From the NCBI RefSeq assembly GCF_963677305.1, contig NZ_OY781925.1, positions 3,252,783-3,316,782 of the forward strand: a DNA stretch of 64,000 bases. Reading direction: 5' to 3'. The translations under genes and the position numbers were made by a program. Positions 32,413 to 41,447 of this stretch are shown here, piece by piece (the first letter of the stretch is position 1; each line of letters opens with the position of its first letter). Origin of the DNA: an uncultured Holophaga sp. (GTDB taxonomy: Bacteria; Acidobacteriota; Holophagae; Holophagales; Holophagaceae). Under the pieces are notes generated by a model. That model was not told the origin of the DNA. It saw nothing but the letters and a program-made list of their open reading frames with translations, and searched no databases.

Positions 32413-33322
32413 GAGCATATCCGTAAATAGCGTTCCATCCAACGCGGCAGCTGCGATCATTTCCCTGGGGGGGTTGCGTGGGGAAGATCAAAGCTTGGGA
32501 AGTGTCCGATGCATTCTGGGAAAAGGCTTCTGCCCTAATACCGTCCCCCCAAAGGGACCCCGAGAAAATCTATCGACGGAAGGTTGGAGCGGGGCGCCCC
32601 CCAAAGGACCCTCGCAAGGTCTTCGAGGCAATCGTCTATGTGCTCCGGACCGGTATCCAGTGGAAGGCCCTGCCAAAAGATGTCTATGGCAGTCCGAGCG
32701 CGATCCACACCTATTTCCAGAAGTGGCACAGGGCCGGGTTCTTCACCGAACTTTGGCGGGCAGGCTTGGCTGAATATGACGAAATGGAAGGAATCGCCTG
32801 GGAGTGGCTGAGTATTGACGGGAGCCAAGGAAAGGCTCCACTCGCGCAGGAAGCCGTGGGGCCGAACCCAACGGACCGGAGGAAAAAACGGAAGCAAGGT
32901 CAGTCTGCTGGTGGACGGGCGTGGAGTCCCACTATCTCTCGTCGTGTGCGGCGCCAATCGACAGGATGTGACCCAGCTTGAGCTGCTTCTGGACGCGCTG
33001 GTCGTGCCGGAGATGCGTCCCGACCACGAGACTCATCTCTGTGCTGACAAGGGATATCGCGGCATGCCGGCCAACGAAGCCATGTGGGATCGGAACTACG
33101 TACCGCACTTGCCGGTGGCCGAGGAAGATCGGACGATTGCCCTGAACGACCCGAGTTATCGACCTCGGCGCTGGGTGGTTGAAGTCTCCCCCTCCTGGTT
33201 CAAACGGTTCCGAAAGCTGTTGGTCAGGTTTGAAAAGACCGCCGCCAGCTTTGTCGCTCTCCTGCATTTGGCAGCAGCCATGATTTGCTGACGGAAGACT
33301 GGAATAATTTACGGATAATCCC
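32413..33322 (+). mobile_element. IS5-family (IS427-like) insertion sequence
   Basis: 910 bp. Inverted ends GAGCATATCCGTAAAT (32413-32428) and GGGATTATCCGTAAAT (reading inward from 33322), 13 of 16 matching, followed by partial agreement (TTCCA). The 3-bp TTA is repeated on both sides (32410-32412, 33323-33325). Contains a transposase in two overlapping frames. It sits immediately after the adaptor gene. Confidence 0.88.
32478..33291 (+). CDS. IS5-family transposase in two frames (+1 shift near 32884)
   Basis: Frame 1 (32478-32981, GTG start) holds the DUF4096 HTH part (VSDAFWEKASALIPSP, KVFEAIVYVLRTGIQWKALP) and the first catalytic Asp in LSIDGSQGKAPL, reaching VGPNPTDR. The family continuation GGKNGSKVSLLVDGRGVPLSLVV and HLCADKGYRG with the C-terminal core is in the +1 frame (to 33291). 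The switch lies at an AGGAAAAAAC tract. IS427-type elements often make their transposase by frameshifting or slippage at A-rich sites, so this can be a functional arrangement. The C-terminus RRWVVEVSPSWFKRFRKL retains the family end, with Val-Ser where Glu-Arg-Thr is usual (E of WVVERT), so the catalytic Glu region may be altered. Confidence 0.85.
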
Positions 33323-33429
33323 TTATTCTTCAACCCACACCTTTTTGCGTCTTCCCCCTTTTGAAGACTATTCAGGCTTGCCACCACTCTGAGGATGGCA
33401 ACAAGCTGGAAGAGAACCTCGGAGATGCC

Positions 33430-34251
33430 ATGACCTTGCGATTCCTGGCCATCACACTTCTGCTCGCTCTGGCCTGCCTGGGCTGCTCCTGGCTGCTCTG
33501 CGCCTGGGTGCCGGGAGCAAGCCTGGCCCTGGTGGCCGGCAACCTGGGCTGCGCGGTTGCCCTCCTGGCGCACGCGACCAGGACCCTGGGCTGGCCCCGT
33601 GCGCTTCTCCAGTTTGGGCTGGGCGTGGGCCTGACCTTCCTGCTTGAAGCCCTGAGCCTGGCCACCGGCTTGGCGACGCCCTATACCTACACCGCAGTGC
33701 TCGGGCCCCGGTTCCTGGGCGTACCCGTCGTGATACCCCTGGGGTGGTCCTCCATGCTCTATCTGAGCCACGGAGTGGCCAACCTCCTGGTGGACGGAAG
33801 GGTATGCTCGCTGCGGAGGGGATCCGCCCGGCTGGTCCCGCTGGCGCTGCTCACCGCCTTGATCATGACTTCCTGGGACCTCACCCTCGACCCATGCATG
33901 GTCTACCAGCTCAAGGCCTGGGTATGGCAGGAGCCGACGGGATTCCTGGGCATTCCCTTTGCCAACTTCGTGAGCTGGATGGAGCTGACCTTCATCATCA
34001 ACCTCTGCTTCCGTGTGGCAGAGCGGGACCTCCCCCCACCAACCCAATCCCCTTCCCCAGGCTTCGTCCTGATCCTGCCCATCCTGTACGGGCTGACCGG
34101 CCTCTCTGGATGCTTTCTCGGCCTCCCTGGGGGGCTCTCTGTCCTGCCCCCCTTCACGATGGGCATCGCCACCCTGGGAGCCCTTGGGGGGCCATGGCGC
34201 TCCCGGTGGGCAGCCCAAGTCCAGACTTCCCCAGGAAGAGGTGAAGCATGA
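33430..34251 (+). CDS. Carotenoid biosynthesis protein, DUF422/CruF-like (1)
   Basis: 273 residues from the ATG at 33430 behind GGAG; an upstream in-frame start at 33361 has no RBS. Polytopic membrane protein of about 7 helices. Family markers: FLLEALSLATGLATPYTYTAVLGPRFLGVPVVIPLGW, IMTSWDLTLDPCMV, FLGIPFANFVSWMELTF. DUF422 members include CruF, the 2'-hydratase acting on gamma-carotene or related end groups. Overlaps the next gene by 4 bp. No other carotenoid gene is visible here. Confidence 0.82.
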   Translation: MTLRFLAITLLLALACLGCSWLLCAWVPGASLALVAGNLGCAVALLAHATRTLGWPRALLQFGLGVGLTFLLEALSLATGLATPYTYTAVLGPRFLGVPVVIPLGWSSMLYLSHGVANLLVDGRVCSLRRGSARLVPLALLTALIMTSWDLTLDPCMVYQLKAWVWQEPTGFLGIPFANFVSWMELTFIINLCFRVAERDLPPPTQSPSPGFVLILPILYGLTGLSGCFLGLPGGLSVLPPFTMGIATLGALGGPWRSRWAAQVQTSPGRGEA

Positions 34252-35105
34252 AGCACCGGACCATCCTGGATCCCCACCTGGGGCGTGCATTCGACATCAG
34301 CCCGATGCTCGAGACCATCCTCCTCGTCCTCCTGGGCGCCCTGGCGCTCGGCTACGCGGGCGTCATGGGATGGCAGCTCTCACTGGGAAAGCTTCCCTTC
34401 CAGGCCATGACTTACACCTTCTCCGCCCTGGTCCTGGTCCATGCCATCTACATGGAGGGTTGGCGCCGGGCCCTCGCCTTCTTCGCCCTCACCCTCATCA
34501 TCTCCTTTGTCATGGAATACCTGGGGGTGAAGACCGGACGCATCTTCGGACCCTACCACTATACGGATGTGCTGGATCCCAAGCTCCTCGGCACGGTGCC
34601 CCTGGTGATCCCACTGGCCTATTTCATGGTCCTCCATCCGAGCCGGATGATGGCGGATCTCATCCAGTGGGGCCAGGCCACGGACGCGAACCGAGGGCTG
34701 GGCTGGAGCCTGTTCACGGCGGCCCTGGCTGCCCTGATCATGACGGCCTGGGACCTGTCCATGGATCCGGTCATGGTGCATGAAGTGAAGGCCTGGGTCT
34801 GGGAGGGCGGAGGGGCCTATTTCGGAGTCCCCCTCAGAAACTTCTGGGGATGGTTCCTCACGACCGCCCTCATTGCCCTCGCCGCCGAAGCAACCGAGCA
34901 TGTCCTCCCCCTGCGCCCCCTGGGCCGGATGCACAAGAGCGTGATCTTCCTGCCTCTGGCCGGGTATGGCCTCTTGATGCTGGGGGGTCCTCTGGTCGGC
35001 GTCCCCACGGATACACGCCTCGTCTCCCCCTTCACCATGGCGGTCCCCCTCCTGGGCGCCTCGCTCAGACTCTGGGGCAGGAGAGCACCGGCCCGGAGGG
35101 GATGA
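34248..35105 (+). CDS. Carotenoid biosynthesis protein, DUF422/CruF-like (2)
   Basis: 285 residues, same family as the gene before it and translationally coupled (ATGA). Helical membrane protein with SFVMEYLGVKTGRIFGPYHYTDVLDPKLLGTVPLVIPLAYFM, LIMTAWDLSMDPVMVHEVKAWVW and YFGVPLRNFWGWFLTT. The two Asp-containing motifs (FGPYHYTD, WDLSMDP) are the conserved polar residues of the family. Two divergent copies side by side may form a heteromeric enzyme or modify both ends of a C40 or C30 carotenoid. Confidence 0.83.
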   Translation: MKHRTILDPHLGRAFDISPMLETILLVLLGALALGYAGVMGWQLSLGKLPFQAMTYTFSALVLVHAIYMEGWRRALAFFALTLIISFVMEYLGVKTGRIFGPYHYTDVLDPKLLGTVPLVIPLAYFMVLHPSRMMADLIQWGQATDANRGLGWSLFTAALAALIMTAWDLSMDPVMVHEVKAWVWEGGGAYFGVPLRNFWGWFLTTALIALAAEATEHVLPLRPLGRMHKSVIFLPLAGYGLLMLGGPLVGVPTDTRLVSPFTMAVPLLGASLRLWGRRAPARRG

Positions 35106-35188
35106 CCTACCCGGCTGCCGGGATCGACTGCGCTCATCTCCGTCAGGAGTGAGGCCGATAAGCCCTGAAATCCCTGGGATGAACGTCC

Positions 35189-37129
35189 ATGGAAGAGGCA
35201 GAAATCGGCAACCAGCAGCAAAGGCGGCACCAAGCGCTTTACCCCCCGCCCGACATCCCGATGCCTGGACTGGGGGCCTTGGCATTCAAAGGCCTCCTCT
35301 GGACCTTGGTGATCCTGATCCTGGCCTTCGGCATCAGCCGGTTGGGACACCGCGAGACTGTCCAGATGGCCCTTAACCGGGCCATCGACAACTACCAGAA
35401 GGACATGGTCTACCGGCAGTGGGCCTCGGAGCGTGGCGGGGTCTACGTCCCCCTCGATGCCCTGACTCCCGCGAACACCCACTTGAAGGGCCTGCCGGAT
35501 CGCGAGATCCAGGGAAGCAATGGGAGGACCTACACCCTGGTCAACCCCGCCTACATGACCCGCATGGTTCACGAAATCGGCTTCCAGCGCTTCGGCATCT
35601 ACGGGCACATCACCAGCCTGAAGCCCTTGCGTGAGGAGAACGTCCCGGATGCCTGGGAGCGGAAGGCCCTGCAGCGTTTCGAGCAGGGGGCCGATCAGGT
35701 CTGGGAGGAAACCGAGGAAGATGGGACATGGCTTCTCCGCTACATGGCCCCTTTCCGGGTCGACGCCACCTGCCTCAAGTGCCACGCCGGTCAGGGCTAT
35801 GCCGTCGGGGACATCCGCGGTGGGATCAGCGTCAAGGTCCCCATCGAGTCCGGCGCATTCCATATCCTGGGGGGGCGCAGGGCCTGGATCTTCGGTCTCT
35901 ACGGGCTCCTGCTTTCGGTCTGGGTGGCCGGCCTGGCGGTCCTGGGCCTCTTCCACCAGCGGGAGCGGCTCTTCGCCCAGACCCGCCGGGAGACGGTGGA
36001 GGAACACCGGATCCTCCAGCAGCGCTTCGAGCAGTTCCAACGCCTTGAGAGCATCGGGCGCCTGGCCAGCGGGGTCAGCCATGACATCAACAATGTGCTG
36101 GGTGCCATTCTGGCCACGACCGAGGTCCTCCGGAGCCGTCATGGCGATCCAGAGGAGGTCGAGCGGCGAGCGGACCTGATCCTGGGGGCCGCCACCCGGG
36201 GACGGGATCTGGTCCTCAAGCTCAACGAGTTCGCGCGCCGCGGTGTCCAGGACCCGACGCCCCTGGACCTGAACGCCCTGGTACACAGAGAGGCCGAGAT
36301 CCTGGAGCATACGACCTTCCACCGGATCAAGGTCCTCCTCGACCTCCACGTACCCCTGCCTGCGGTGGTGGGGGACGGCAGTGCCATCTCCAATGCCCTG
36401 ATGAACCTCTGCATCAATGCCTGCGATGCCATGCCCAGCGGAGGTGAGCTCCGGATTTCGACCCGCGTCCCTGAGGAGGGCTGGGTGGAGCTGCTGGTGG
36501 CCGACACCGGCGAGGGCATGCCCCCGGCAGTCCTGGAGCGGGCCATGGAGCCCTTCTTCACCACCAAGCCCATGGGCAAGGGCACTGGACTGGGTCTCTC
36601 GGTGGTCTACGGCACCCTGCGAGCCCATCGGGGTACGGTGGACATCCAGAGTGCCCCCGGCCAGGGGACCACAGTCATCCTGAGGTTCCCCGCCGCCGGG
36701 GACCTGCAGCCTCTGACAGTCCCAGCCTCCCCTGCAACGCCGAACACCCCGGCCAGGCGGACCCTGGTGGTGGACGACGACGAACTGGTCAACCTTTGCG
36801 TCAGCGAGCTCTTCGCCTGCATCGGATTTCCGGTGGAATCCGTCCCGGGAGGGGCTGAGGCCCTGGCCCGCCTCGAGGCCCACCCTCCGCTGGACCTCGT
36901 GCTGCTGGACAGCAACATGCCGGGCATGTCGGGCATGGAGTGTCTGGCCAGAATCCGGGAACGGCACCCCCACCTTCCAGTGATCTTCTCCTCGGGCCAC
37001 TTGGAAGCCAGGGAGCTGAGCCGCCTCGAGGCGTTCAGGAAGGTCTGGGTGCTGGGCAAGCCTTTCACCCTCGATGAGCTCAGACATGTGCTGGCCCGCA
37101 TGGAACCTCCACCGGACAAGGGACACTGA
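35189..37129 (+). CDS. Hybrid sensor histidine kinase with DUF3365 haem-type sensor and receiver
   Basis: 646 residues. TM1 about 28-48; periplasmic DUF3365 (Tll0287-like) domain to about 225 with YTLVNPAYMTRMVHE and the CLKCHAGQGY motif near 195-204, a c-type haem site CxxCH; TM2 about 231-255; HisKA with the phospho-His in GVSHDINNVLG (about 298); HATPase_c with N box NLCINACDAM, DTGEGMP, GKGTGLGLSVVYG; C-terminal receiver (LVVDDDELV, phospho-Asp in LLDSNMPGM near 574, GKPFTLDEL). It likely senses redox or gas through haem. No separate output regulator is adjacent; the receiver resembles those of phosphorelays. Confidence 0.92.
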   Translation: MEEAEIGNQQQRRHQALYPPPDIPMPGLGALAFKGLLWTLVILILAFGISRLGHRETVQMALNRAIDNYQKDMVYRQWASERGGVYVPLDALTPANTHLKGLPDREIQGSNGRTYTLVNPAYMTRMVHEIGFQRFGIYGHITSLKPLREENVPDAWERKALQRFEQGADQVWEETEEDGTWLLRYMAPFRVDATCLKCHAGQGYAVGDIRGGISVKVPIESGAFHILGGRRAWIFGLYGLLLSVWVAGLAVLGLFHQRERLFAQTRRETVEEHRILQQRFEQFQRLESIGRLASGVSHDINNVLGAILATTEVLRSRHGDPEEVERRADLILGAATRGRDLVLKLNEFARRGVQDPTPLDLNALVHREAEILEHTTFHRIKVLLDLHVPLPAVVGDGSAISNALMNLCINACDAMPSGGELRISTRVPEEGWVELLVADTGEGMPPAVLERAMEPFFTTKPMGKGTGLGLSVVYGTLRAHRGTVDIQSAPGQGTTVILRFPAAGDLQPLTVPASPATPNTPARRTLVVDDDELVNLCVSELFACIGFPVESVPGGAEALARLEAHPPLDLVLLDSNMPGMSGMECLARIRERHPHLPVIFSSGHLEARELSRLEAFRKVWVLGKPFTLDELRHVLARMEPPPDKGH

Positions 37130-37202
37130 GGCGAAGAGCACCGCTAAACCCTGATCCGGTTCCGGCCCTCTCAAGCGTTAGAATCGTGTGCGCGGAGGAT
37201 TC

Positions 37203-37748
37203 ATGCGCCCTGCCCTTACCCTTGCCCTTTCCCTCTCCCTGCTGGCCCCTTTCACGGCCTGCACTCCGGCAAGGGTCACCTATGACTACGACGTCCGGGC
37301 CGACTTCAGCAGATACCACACCTTCGCCTGGGCCACCCCCTCCGACGGCTCTTTCACCGATCACCGGGTGCGCGCCGCCATCGAGAAGGGACTGGCCGCG
37401 AAGGGCATCGTCCTGGCGAAGGAGAACCCCCCAGAGCTGCTGGTCACCGTCACCACTGGTCTGCAGGGCCAAAGGGTCCAGAGCACCGGCGTGGGGGTGG
37501 GAATCGGCCTGCGGATCCTGCCGGGCGTGAGTGTGGGCCTGGGCACCGGGACCGGTCGCTCCAGGGTCCAGGGCGTGGGGAGCATCCAGTTGGAGCTCCG
37601 GGATTCCCGGAACAGCCAACTCGTCTGGAAGGCCCAGGCCGAGGACGCCTTCGAATCCGGATCTTCCCCGGAGGACTCGGAGGCTGACATCAGCGATGCC
37701 GTCTCCCGGATGCTGGAGCGCTTCCCCCCCAAGGCCGAAGCCCGCTGA
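37203..37748 (+). CDS. DUF4136 lipoprotein
   Basis: 181 residues from the ATG at 37203 after GCGGAGGA. The signal TLALSLSLLAPFTAC ends in a lipobox. The rest is DUF4136: VTYDYDVRADFSRYHTFAWA, IEKGLAAKGIVLAKENPPELLVTVTTG, then GSIQLELRDSRNSQLVWKAQAED and a C-terminal helix. Envelope lipoprotein of unknown role, common in Gram-negatives. Convergent with the flagellar operon, only 12 bp apart. Confidence 0.88.
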   Translation: MRPALTLALSLSLLAPFTACTPARVTYDYDVRADFSRYHTFAWATPSDGSFTDHRVRAAIEKGLAAKGIVLAKENPPELLVTVTTGLQGQRVQSTGVGVGIGLRILPGVSVGLGTGTGRSRVQGVGSIQLELRDSRNSQLVWKAQAEDAFESGSSPEDSEADISDAVSRMLERFPPKAEAR

Positions 37749-37760
37749 GGCGAGCCCTTC

Positions 37761-38714
37761 TCAGGCCAGACTCTTGAGGCGGTTGGCGGTGCTCTCGATC
37801 TCGGTGATGCGGAAGGCGAAATTGCCGTCCACCACCACTACCTCGCCCTTGGCGATCTGCTTGCCGTTCACCAGGAGCTCCACCGGAGCATCCGCCGCAC
37901 GGTTGAGCTCCAGGATGGATCCAGGGGTGAGCTTGAGCAGGTCCCCCAGGGGCATCTCCGTCTGTCCCATGCGAACCATCAGGGGCAGCTCGATGTCCAG
38001 GAGGAGATCCAGGTTGCCCGTGTCCATGGGGGCACTCACAGACCCTGCCGAGGCGCCCCGGTGGGCGGCAGGGGCGATGACTGGGGCGGCGGCCTGCACG
38101 GGTTCGGGCTCCGGGGCCGGAGGTTCCTCTGAGGCGGCGGCCTCTCCCAGCCCGAGCTTGCGCTTCATCTGTTCGCTGAGGAGACTCGGGATGAGCACAT
38201 GGATGGTGGCCTGGAGGACCTCCTGGGTGGTCTCCAGCGGCAGATCATAGAAGGGGCCTGGACCCACCAGTTCCTGGAGCGCGGCATCATCCAGCTCACT
38301 GGAGGCGTGGATCTCCACATTGGAGATGGAGAGGGTCTCCCCTGCCATATCCGACAGGGCCTGATTGGCACTGCCCATGCTCTGGTTGATGGTCTCCGCC
38401 AGGGCATCCCGGGAATCCCCCGCCAGTTCCTCCGAAGCGGCCCCATCGCCCCCGAGCATGAGGTCCACCAGCATGGTCCCTTCCTTGAGGGGCATGGCGA
38501 AGAGCATGGAGCCGTTCATCCCCTTGGTGTACTGGACCTTGGCGTAGACCGTGGGCCCCTCATAGAGGGCGGTGATACCCACATGGTCGATCAGCGCCCC
38601 CTCCTTCGGGGCAATGGCAAAGTCCCGGCCTGTGAGCATGGAGAAGACGGAGCCCATGCTCTCGGCAAAGCACCCGCCCACCTTGCTGCCCAGTTCCTCC
38701 ATCGCGGCATCCAT
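37761..38714 (-). CDS. fliN: Flagellar switch protein FliN/FliY with CheC-like N-domain
   Basis: 317 residues, far longer than a typical FliN (about 130). The C-terminal 75 residues are the FliN/SpoA domain (LDLLLDIELPLMVRMGQTEMPLGDLLKLTPGSILELN, GKQIAKGEVVVVDGNFAFRITEI). The N-terminal 190 residues are CheC-like (ALAETINQSMGSANQALSDMAGE), with the ExxN of CheC/FliY phosphatases but without the usual Pro 22 residues later. A Pro/Ala-rich linker joins them. It forms the rotor C ring with FliM and may dephosphorylate CheY-P. Start ATG 1 bp after the fliM stop. Last gene of the flagellar operon. Confidence 0.9.
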   Translation of the reverse strand: MDAAMEELGSKVGGCFAESMGSVFSMLTGRDFAIAPKEGALIDHVGITALYEGPTVYAKVQYTKGMNGSMLFAMPLKEGTMLVDLMLGGDGAASEELAGDSRDALAETINQSMGSANQALSDMAGETLSISNVEIHASSELDDAALQELVGPGPFYDLPLETTQEVLQATIHVLIPSLLSEQMKRKLGLGEAAASEEPPAPEPEPVQAAAPVIAPAAHRGASAGSVSAPMDTGNLDLLLDIELPLMVRMGQTEMPLGDLLKLTPGSILELNRAADAPVELLVNGKQIAKGEVVVVDGNFAFRITEIESTANRLKSLA

Positions 38715-38715
38715 C

Positions 38716-39741
38716 TCAGCTCTCCTGTCTCGGGTTGGTGACCTGGAAGATCCGCTTCTGGTTGGCATTGAGGGCCACGTAGCCCTGGTAGCGCGGAATG
38801 CCATCCACGGTCAGCTCCAGCGGAGCATCGAAGCGCTGGGTCAGGGGGATGAGATCTCCCGCCTGGAGTGCGAGGATGTCGGACAGACGCAGATGGGTGC
38901 CCCGGATTTCCGCACAGACCGTCATGTCGCAGCGCTTGATGCTCTCCATGAGGAGGCGGGCCTCCTCGAAGGTGGCGGACTTCTTGTACCCCGTGTACAT
39001 CTCCTGGTCGAACTTGTTGGCCACCGGTTCCAGGATGATGGATGGGATGGCCAGGTTCACCATGCCCACCACCGAACCCATCTTGACCTCGAAGACCACC
39101 AGCAGGACCACCTCGTTGGGGGCCACGATCTGGATGAGCTGAGGGCTGGTCTCCCGGGCCTGAATCTTGAACTCAAGGTCGATGATGCCCCGCCAGGCCT
39201 CGCGGAGGTCGTCCAGCACCAACTTGAGCACACCGTCGAAGATGCTCTGCTCAATGTCGGTCATGGTCCGCATCTGCTTCAGGGGATCCCCAGGTCCGCC
39301 CAGCATCTTGTCGATGATGGGAAAGACCAGCTGAGGGTTGACCTCCAGGGCGAAGGCCCCCTCCAGGGGCCGGATGGAGATGGCGTTGAAGCAGGTGGGA
39401 TCCGGCACCGAGAGCAGGAATTCCTGATAGGAGAGCTGCTCCACGGAGACCAGATTCACCTCGGTGATGGTCCGGAGATAGGCCGAGAGCGAGCTGGAGA
39501 AGTTGCGGGCGAAGCGGTCGTGCATGAAGTGCAGGGTCCGCATCTGCTCCCGGCTCACCCGATCAGGGCGGCGGAAGTTGTACAGGCTGACCTTCTTCTG
39601 CAGCTGGGCCTTTTTTGCCTTGACCGCAGCACTGGCCGAGGGGCGCTCAGGCGCGGCAGCGGCAGGGGCCCCAGGCTTGGCCCCCTTGGCATGGGACCTG
39701 AGAAGGGCATCCACCTCTTCTTGGCTAAGGATTTTCGCCAT
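38716..39741 (-). CDS. fliM: Flagellar motor switch protein FliM
   Basis: 341 residues, normal length. N-terminal CheY-P-binding peptide ILSQEEVDALL, an Ala/Pro-rich linker, the middle domain (YNFRRPDRVSREQMRTLHFMHDRFARNFSSSLSAYLRT, LGGPGDPLK, LTDIEQ-like MTDIEQSIF) and the C-terminal SpoA domain (GTHLRLSDILALQAGDLIPL, PRYQGYVALNANQKRIFQV). It couples chemotaxis signals to rotation sense. Co-directional with fliA upstream, 3 bp apart. Confidence 0.96.
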   Translation of the reverse strand: MAKILSQEEVDALLRSHAKGAKPGAPAAAAPERPSASAAVKAKKAQLQKKVSLYNFRRPDRVSREQMRTLHFMHDRFARNFSSSLSAYLRTITEVNLVSVEQLSYQEFLLSVPDPTCFNAISIRPLEGAFALEVNPQLVFPIIDKMLGGPGDPLKQMRTMTDIEQSIFDGVLKLVLDDLREAWRGIIDLEFKIQARETSPQLIQIVAPNEVVLLVVFEVKMGSVVGMVNLAIPSIILEPVANKFDQEMYTGYKKSATFEEARLLMESIKRCDMTVCAEIRGTHLRLSDILALQAGDLIPLTQRFDAPLELTVDGIPRYQGYVALNANQKRIFQVTNPRQES

Positions 39742-39744
39742 GCA

Positions 39745-40587
39745 TCAACCTTCGATCCGATGTTCCTTGAGTCGGCCCCGCAGCCGGAGCATGGACTTGG
39801 TATGCAATTGCGATACCCGACTTTCGGTGATGTTGAGCAGAGTGCCGATTTCCTTCATGGTGAGTTCGTCGAAGTAGTAGAGCTGCACCACGAAACGCTC
39901 CTTCGTGGGCAGGCGGTCGATGCTCTCCTTGAGCAGCCCCTTGAGCTCCCGCGCATGGAGGGTCAGCTGGGGATCCTCCGCATCGGGATCCGGCACGAAG
40001 CTGATCATGCTCTCGCCCTCGCCATCCTCCCCGGCATCCACGAAGGTGCCCAGGGTCACCCCCTTCAGCTCATCCAGAGAGTGATGGAGATCCTCCAGGC
40101 TCATCCCCAGGTGCTCCGCAACCTCCTCATCGGTGGCCGAGCGCCCCAGCTGCTGTTCAAGGAGGTGGTAGGCATTCTCAATGTCCTTCTTCTTGCGCCG
40201 CAGGCTGCGGGGAACCCAGTCCAGGTCCCGCAGCCCGTCGAGGATGGCCCCCCGGATCCGCTGCTCGGCATAGGTCTTGAACTTGACGTTGCGCCCGGGC
40301 TCGAACTTCTTCACCGCATCCAGGAGCCCCAGGATGCCGGAGTGGATCAGGTCCTCCACCTCCACATGGGAGGGCAAGCGGCTGGAGATGCGGTGCGCCA
40401 CGAACTTCACCAAGGGCAGACACTCGGTGATCAGGGCGTCCCGCTCCTCGGGCAGGAGCTCCCCGGTGTGATCCAGAGAGGCAGGCGTTTCCTCGCCCTC
40501 AAGCTCCACCGGCGGGTGGCCATAGGCCTCCATCGCAGCCTTGGCGGCGTAAGGTACGGCCCCAGCTTTCTTTGCGACCGGACTCAT
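39745..40587 (-). CDS. fliA: RNA polymerase sigma-28 factor FliA
   Basis: 280 residues, with about 45 extra N-terminal residues compared with enteric FliA. Region 2: LVKFVAHRISSRLPSHVEVEDLIHSGILGLLDAVKKFEPGRNVKFKTYAEQRIRGAILDGLRDLDWVPRSLR. Region 3: LEQQLGRSATDEEVAEHLGM. Region 4: LPTKERFVVQLYYFDELTMKEIGTLLNITESRVSQLHTKSML. It directs late flagellar and chemotaxis transcription. Start overlaps the flhG stop (ATGA). Confidence 0.95.
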   Translation of the reverse strand: MSPVAKKAGAVPYAAKAAMEAYGHPPVELEGEETPASLDHTGELLPEERDALITECLPLVKFVAHRISSRLPSHVEVEDLIHSGILGLLDAVKKFEPGRNVKFKTYAEQRIRGAILDGLRDLDWVPRSLRRKKKDIENAYHLLEQQLGRSATDEEVAEHLGMSLEDLHHSLDELKGVTLGTFVDAGEDGEGESMISFVPDPDAEDPQLTLHARELKGLLKESIDRLPTKERFVVQLYYFDELTMKEIGTLLNITESRVSQLHTKSMLRLRGRLKEHRIEG

Positions 40588-41447
40588 GGTTCCTCAGCGG
40601 TGAGTTGCTTCCAGAATGCGGCAAATCCGTCCTTTTGTAAGGGCACTTTCTTCCTCAACAGGTCGGCGAAGGCCCGGAAGGCCTGGGCCGAGGGGGACCT
40701 GGGGAAGAGCTCCACCACGCCCCTCTGCTGCCGGACAGATTGCAGGATATAGGGATCCGAGGGGATCATGCCCAGGATATTCAGCTCCCGCCCCAGAAAA
40801 CGTAGGGCGGCAGCCTGGAGCTGCTCCAGGGTCTCCTCGGCCTCCGACTCCACCTGGGCATTGTTGACCACCACCCAGATGGGCTTCTGCGGGTCCCGGA
40901 GGTGGATGACCTTGACCATGGCATAGGCATCCACCAGAGAGGTGGGCTCAGGGGTGGTGACCAGGACCACCTCCTGGGCGGCCATGAGGAGCTTGACCAC
41001 CGAGTCGTGGATACCTGCGGCGGTATCGATGAGGAGCCAATCCTGGTCCTCGGCCACCCGCTGGAGCCCCTGAATCAGCCGCAGCTCGGAGGTGGTGTCC
41101 AGCCGGGTGAGCTCCTGGATGCCGCTGGAGGCCGGAATGACCTTGATCCCCAACGGGCCGTCCAGGAGGATCTCCTCCAGGACCTTCTCTCCCCGGAGGA
41201 CGTGCTCCAGGGTATGGGTCGGGGTGAGTCCCAAGAGGATGTCCAGGTTGGCCAGACCGAAGTCGGCGTCCAGCACCACCACCCGCTGCCCCACCCGGGC
41301 CAGGGACATGGCCAGCCCGGCCACCACATTGGTCTTGCCCACCCCCCCTTTGCCGCTGGTGACGGCCAGGACCCTGGAAGGGAACAGGGCGTTGTCGGAG
41401 GCCTGGCCCTGGGCCATGGCCCTCAGCCGGGATGCCTGGTCGTTCAT
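40584..41447 (-). CDS. flhG: FlhG/FleN, MinD-like ATPase controlling flagellar number
   Basis: 287 residues. Deviant Walker A VTSGKGGVGKTNVVAGLAMSLA, then VVLDADFGLANLDILLGLTPTHTLEHVL, LLIDTAAGIHDSVVKLLMAAQEVVLVTTPEPTSLVDAYA and a C-terminal helix. It counteracts FlhF and sets flagellar number and placement. Overlaps flhF and fliA by 4 bp each, so the three are translationally coupled. Confidence 0.95.
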   Translation of the reverse strand: MNDQASRLRAMAQGQASDNALFPSRVLAVTSGKGGVGKTNVVAGLAMSLARVGQRVVVLDADFGLANLDILLGLTPTHTLEHVLRGEKVLEEILLDGPLGIKVIPASSGIQELTRLDTTSELRLIQGLQRVAEDQDWLLIDTAAGIHDSVVKLLMAAQEVVLVTTPEPTSLVDAYAMVKVIHLRDPQKPIWVVVNNAQVESEAEETLEQLQAAALRFLGRELNILGMIPSDPYILQSVRQQRGVVELFPRSPSAQAFRAFADLLRKKVPLQKDGFAAFWKQLTAEEP

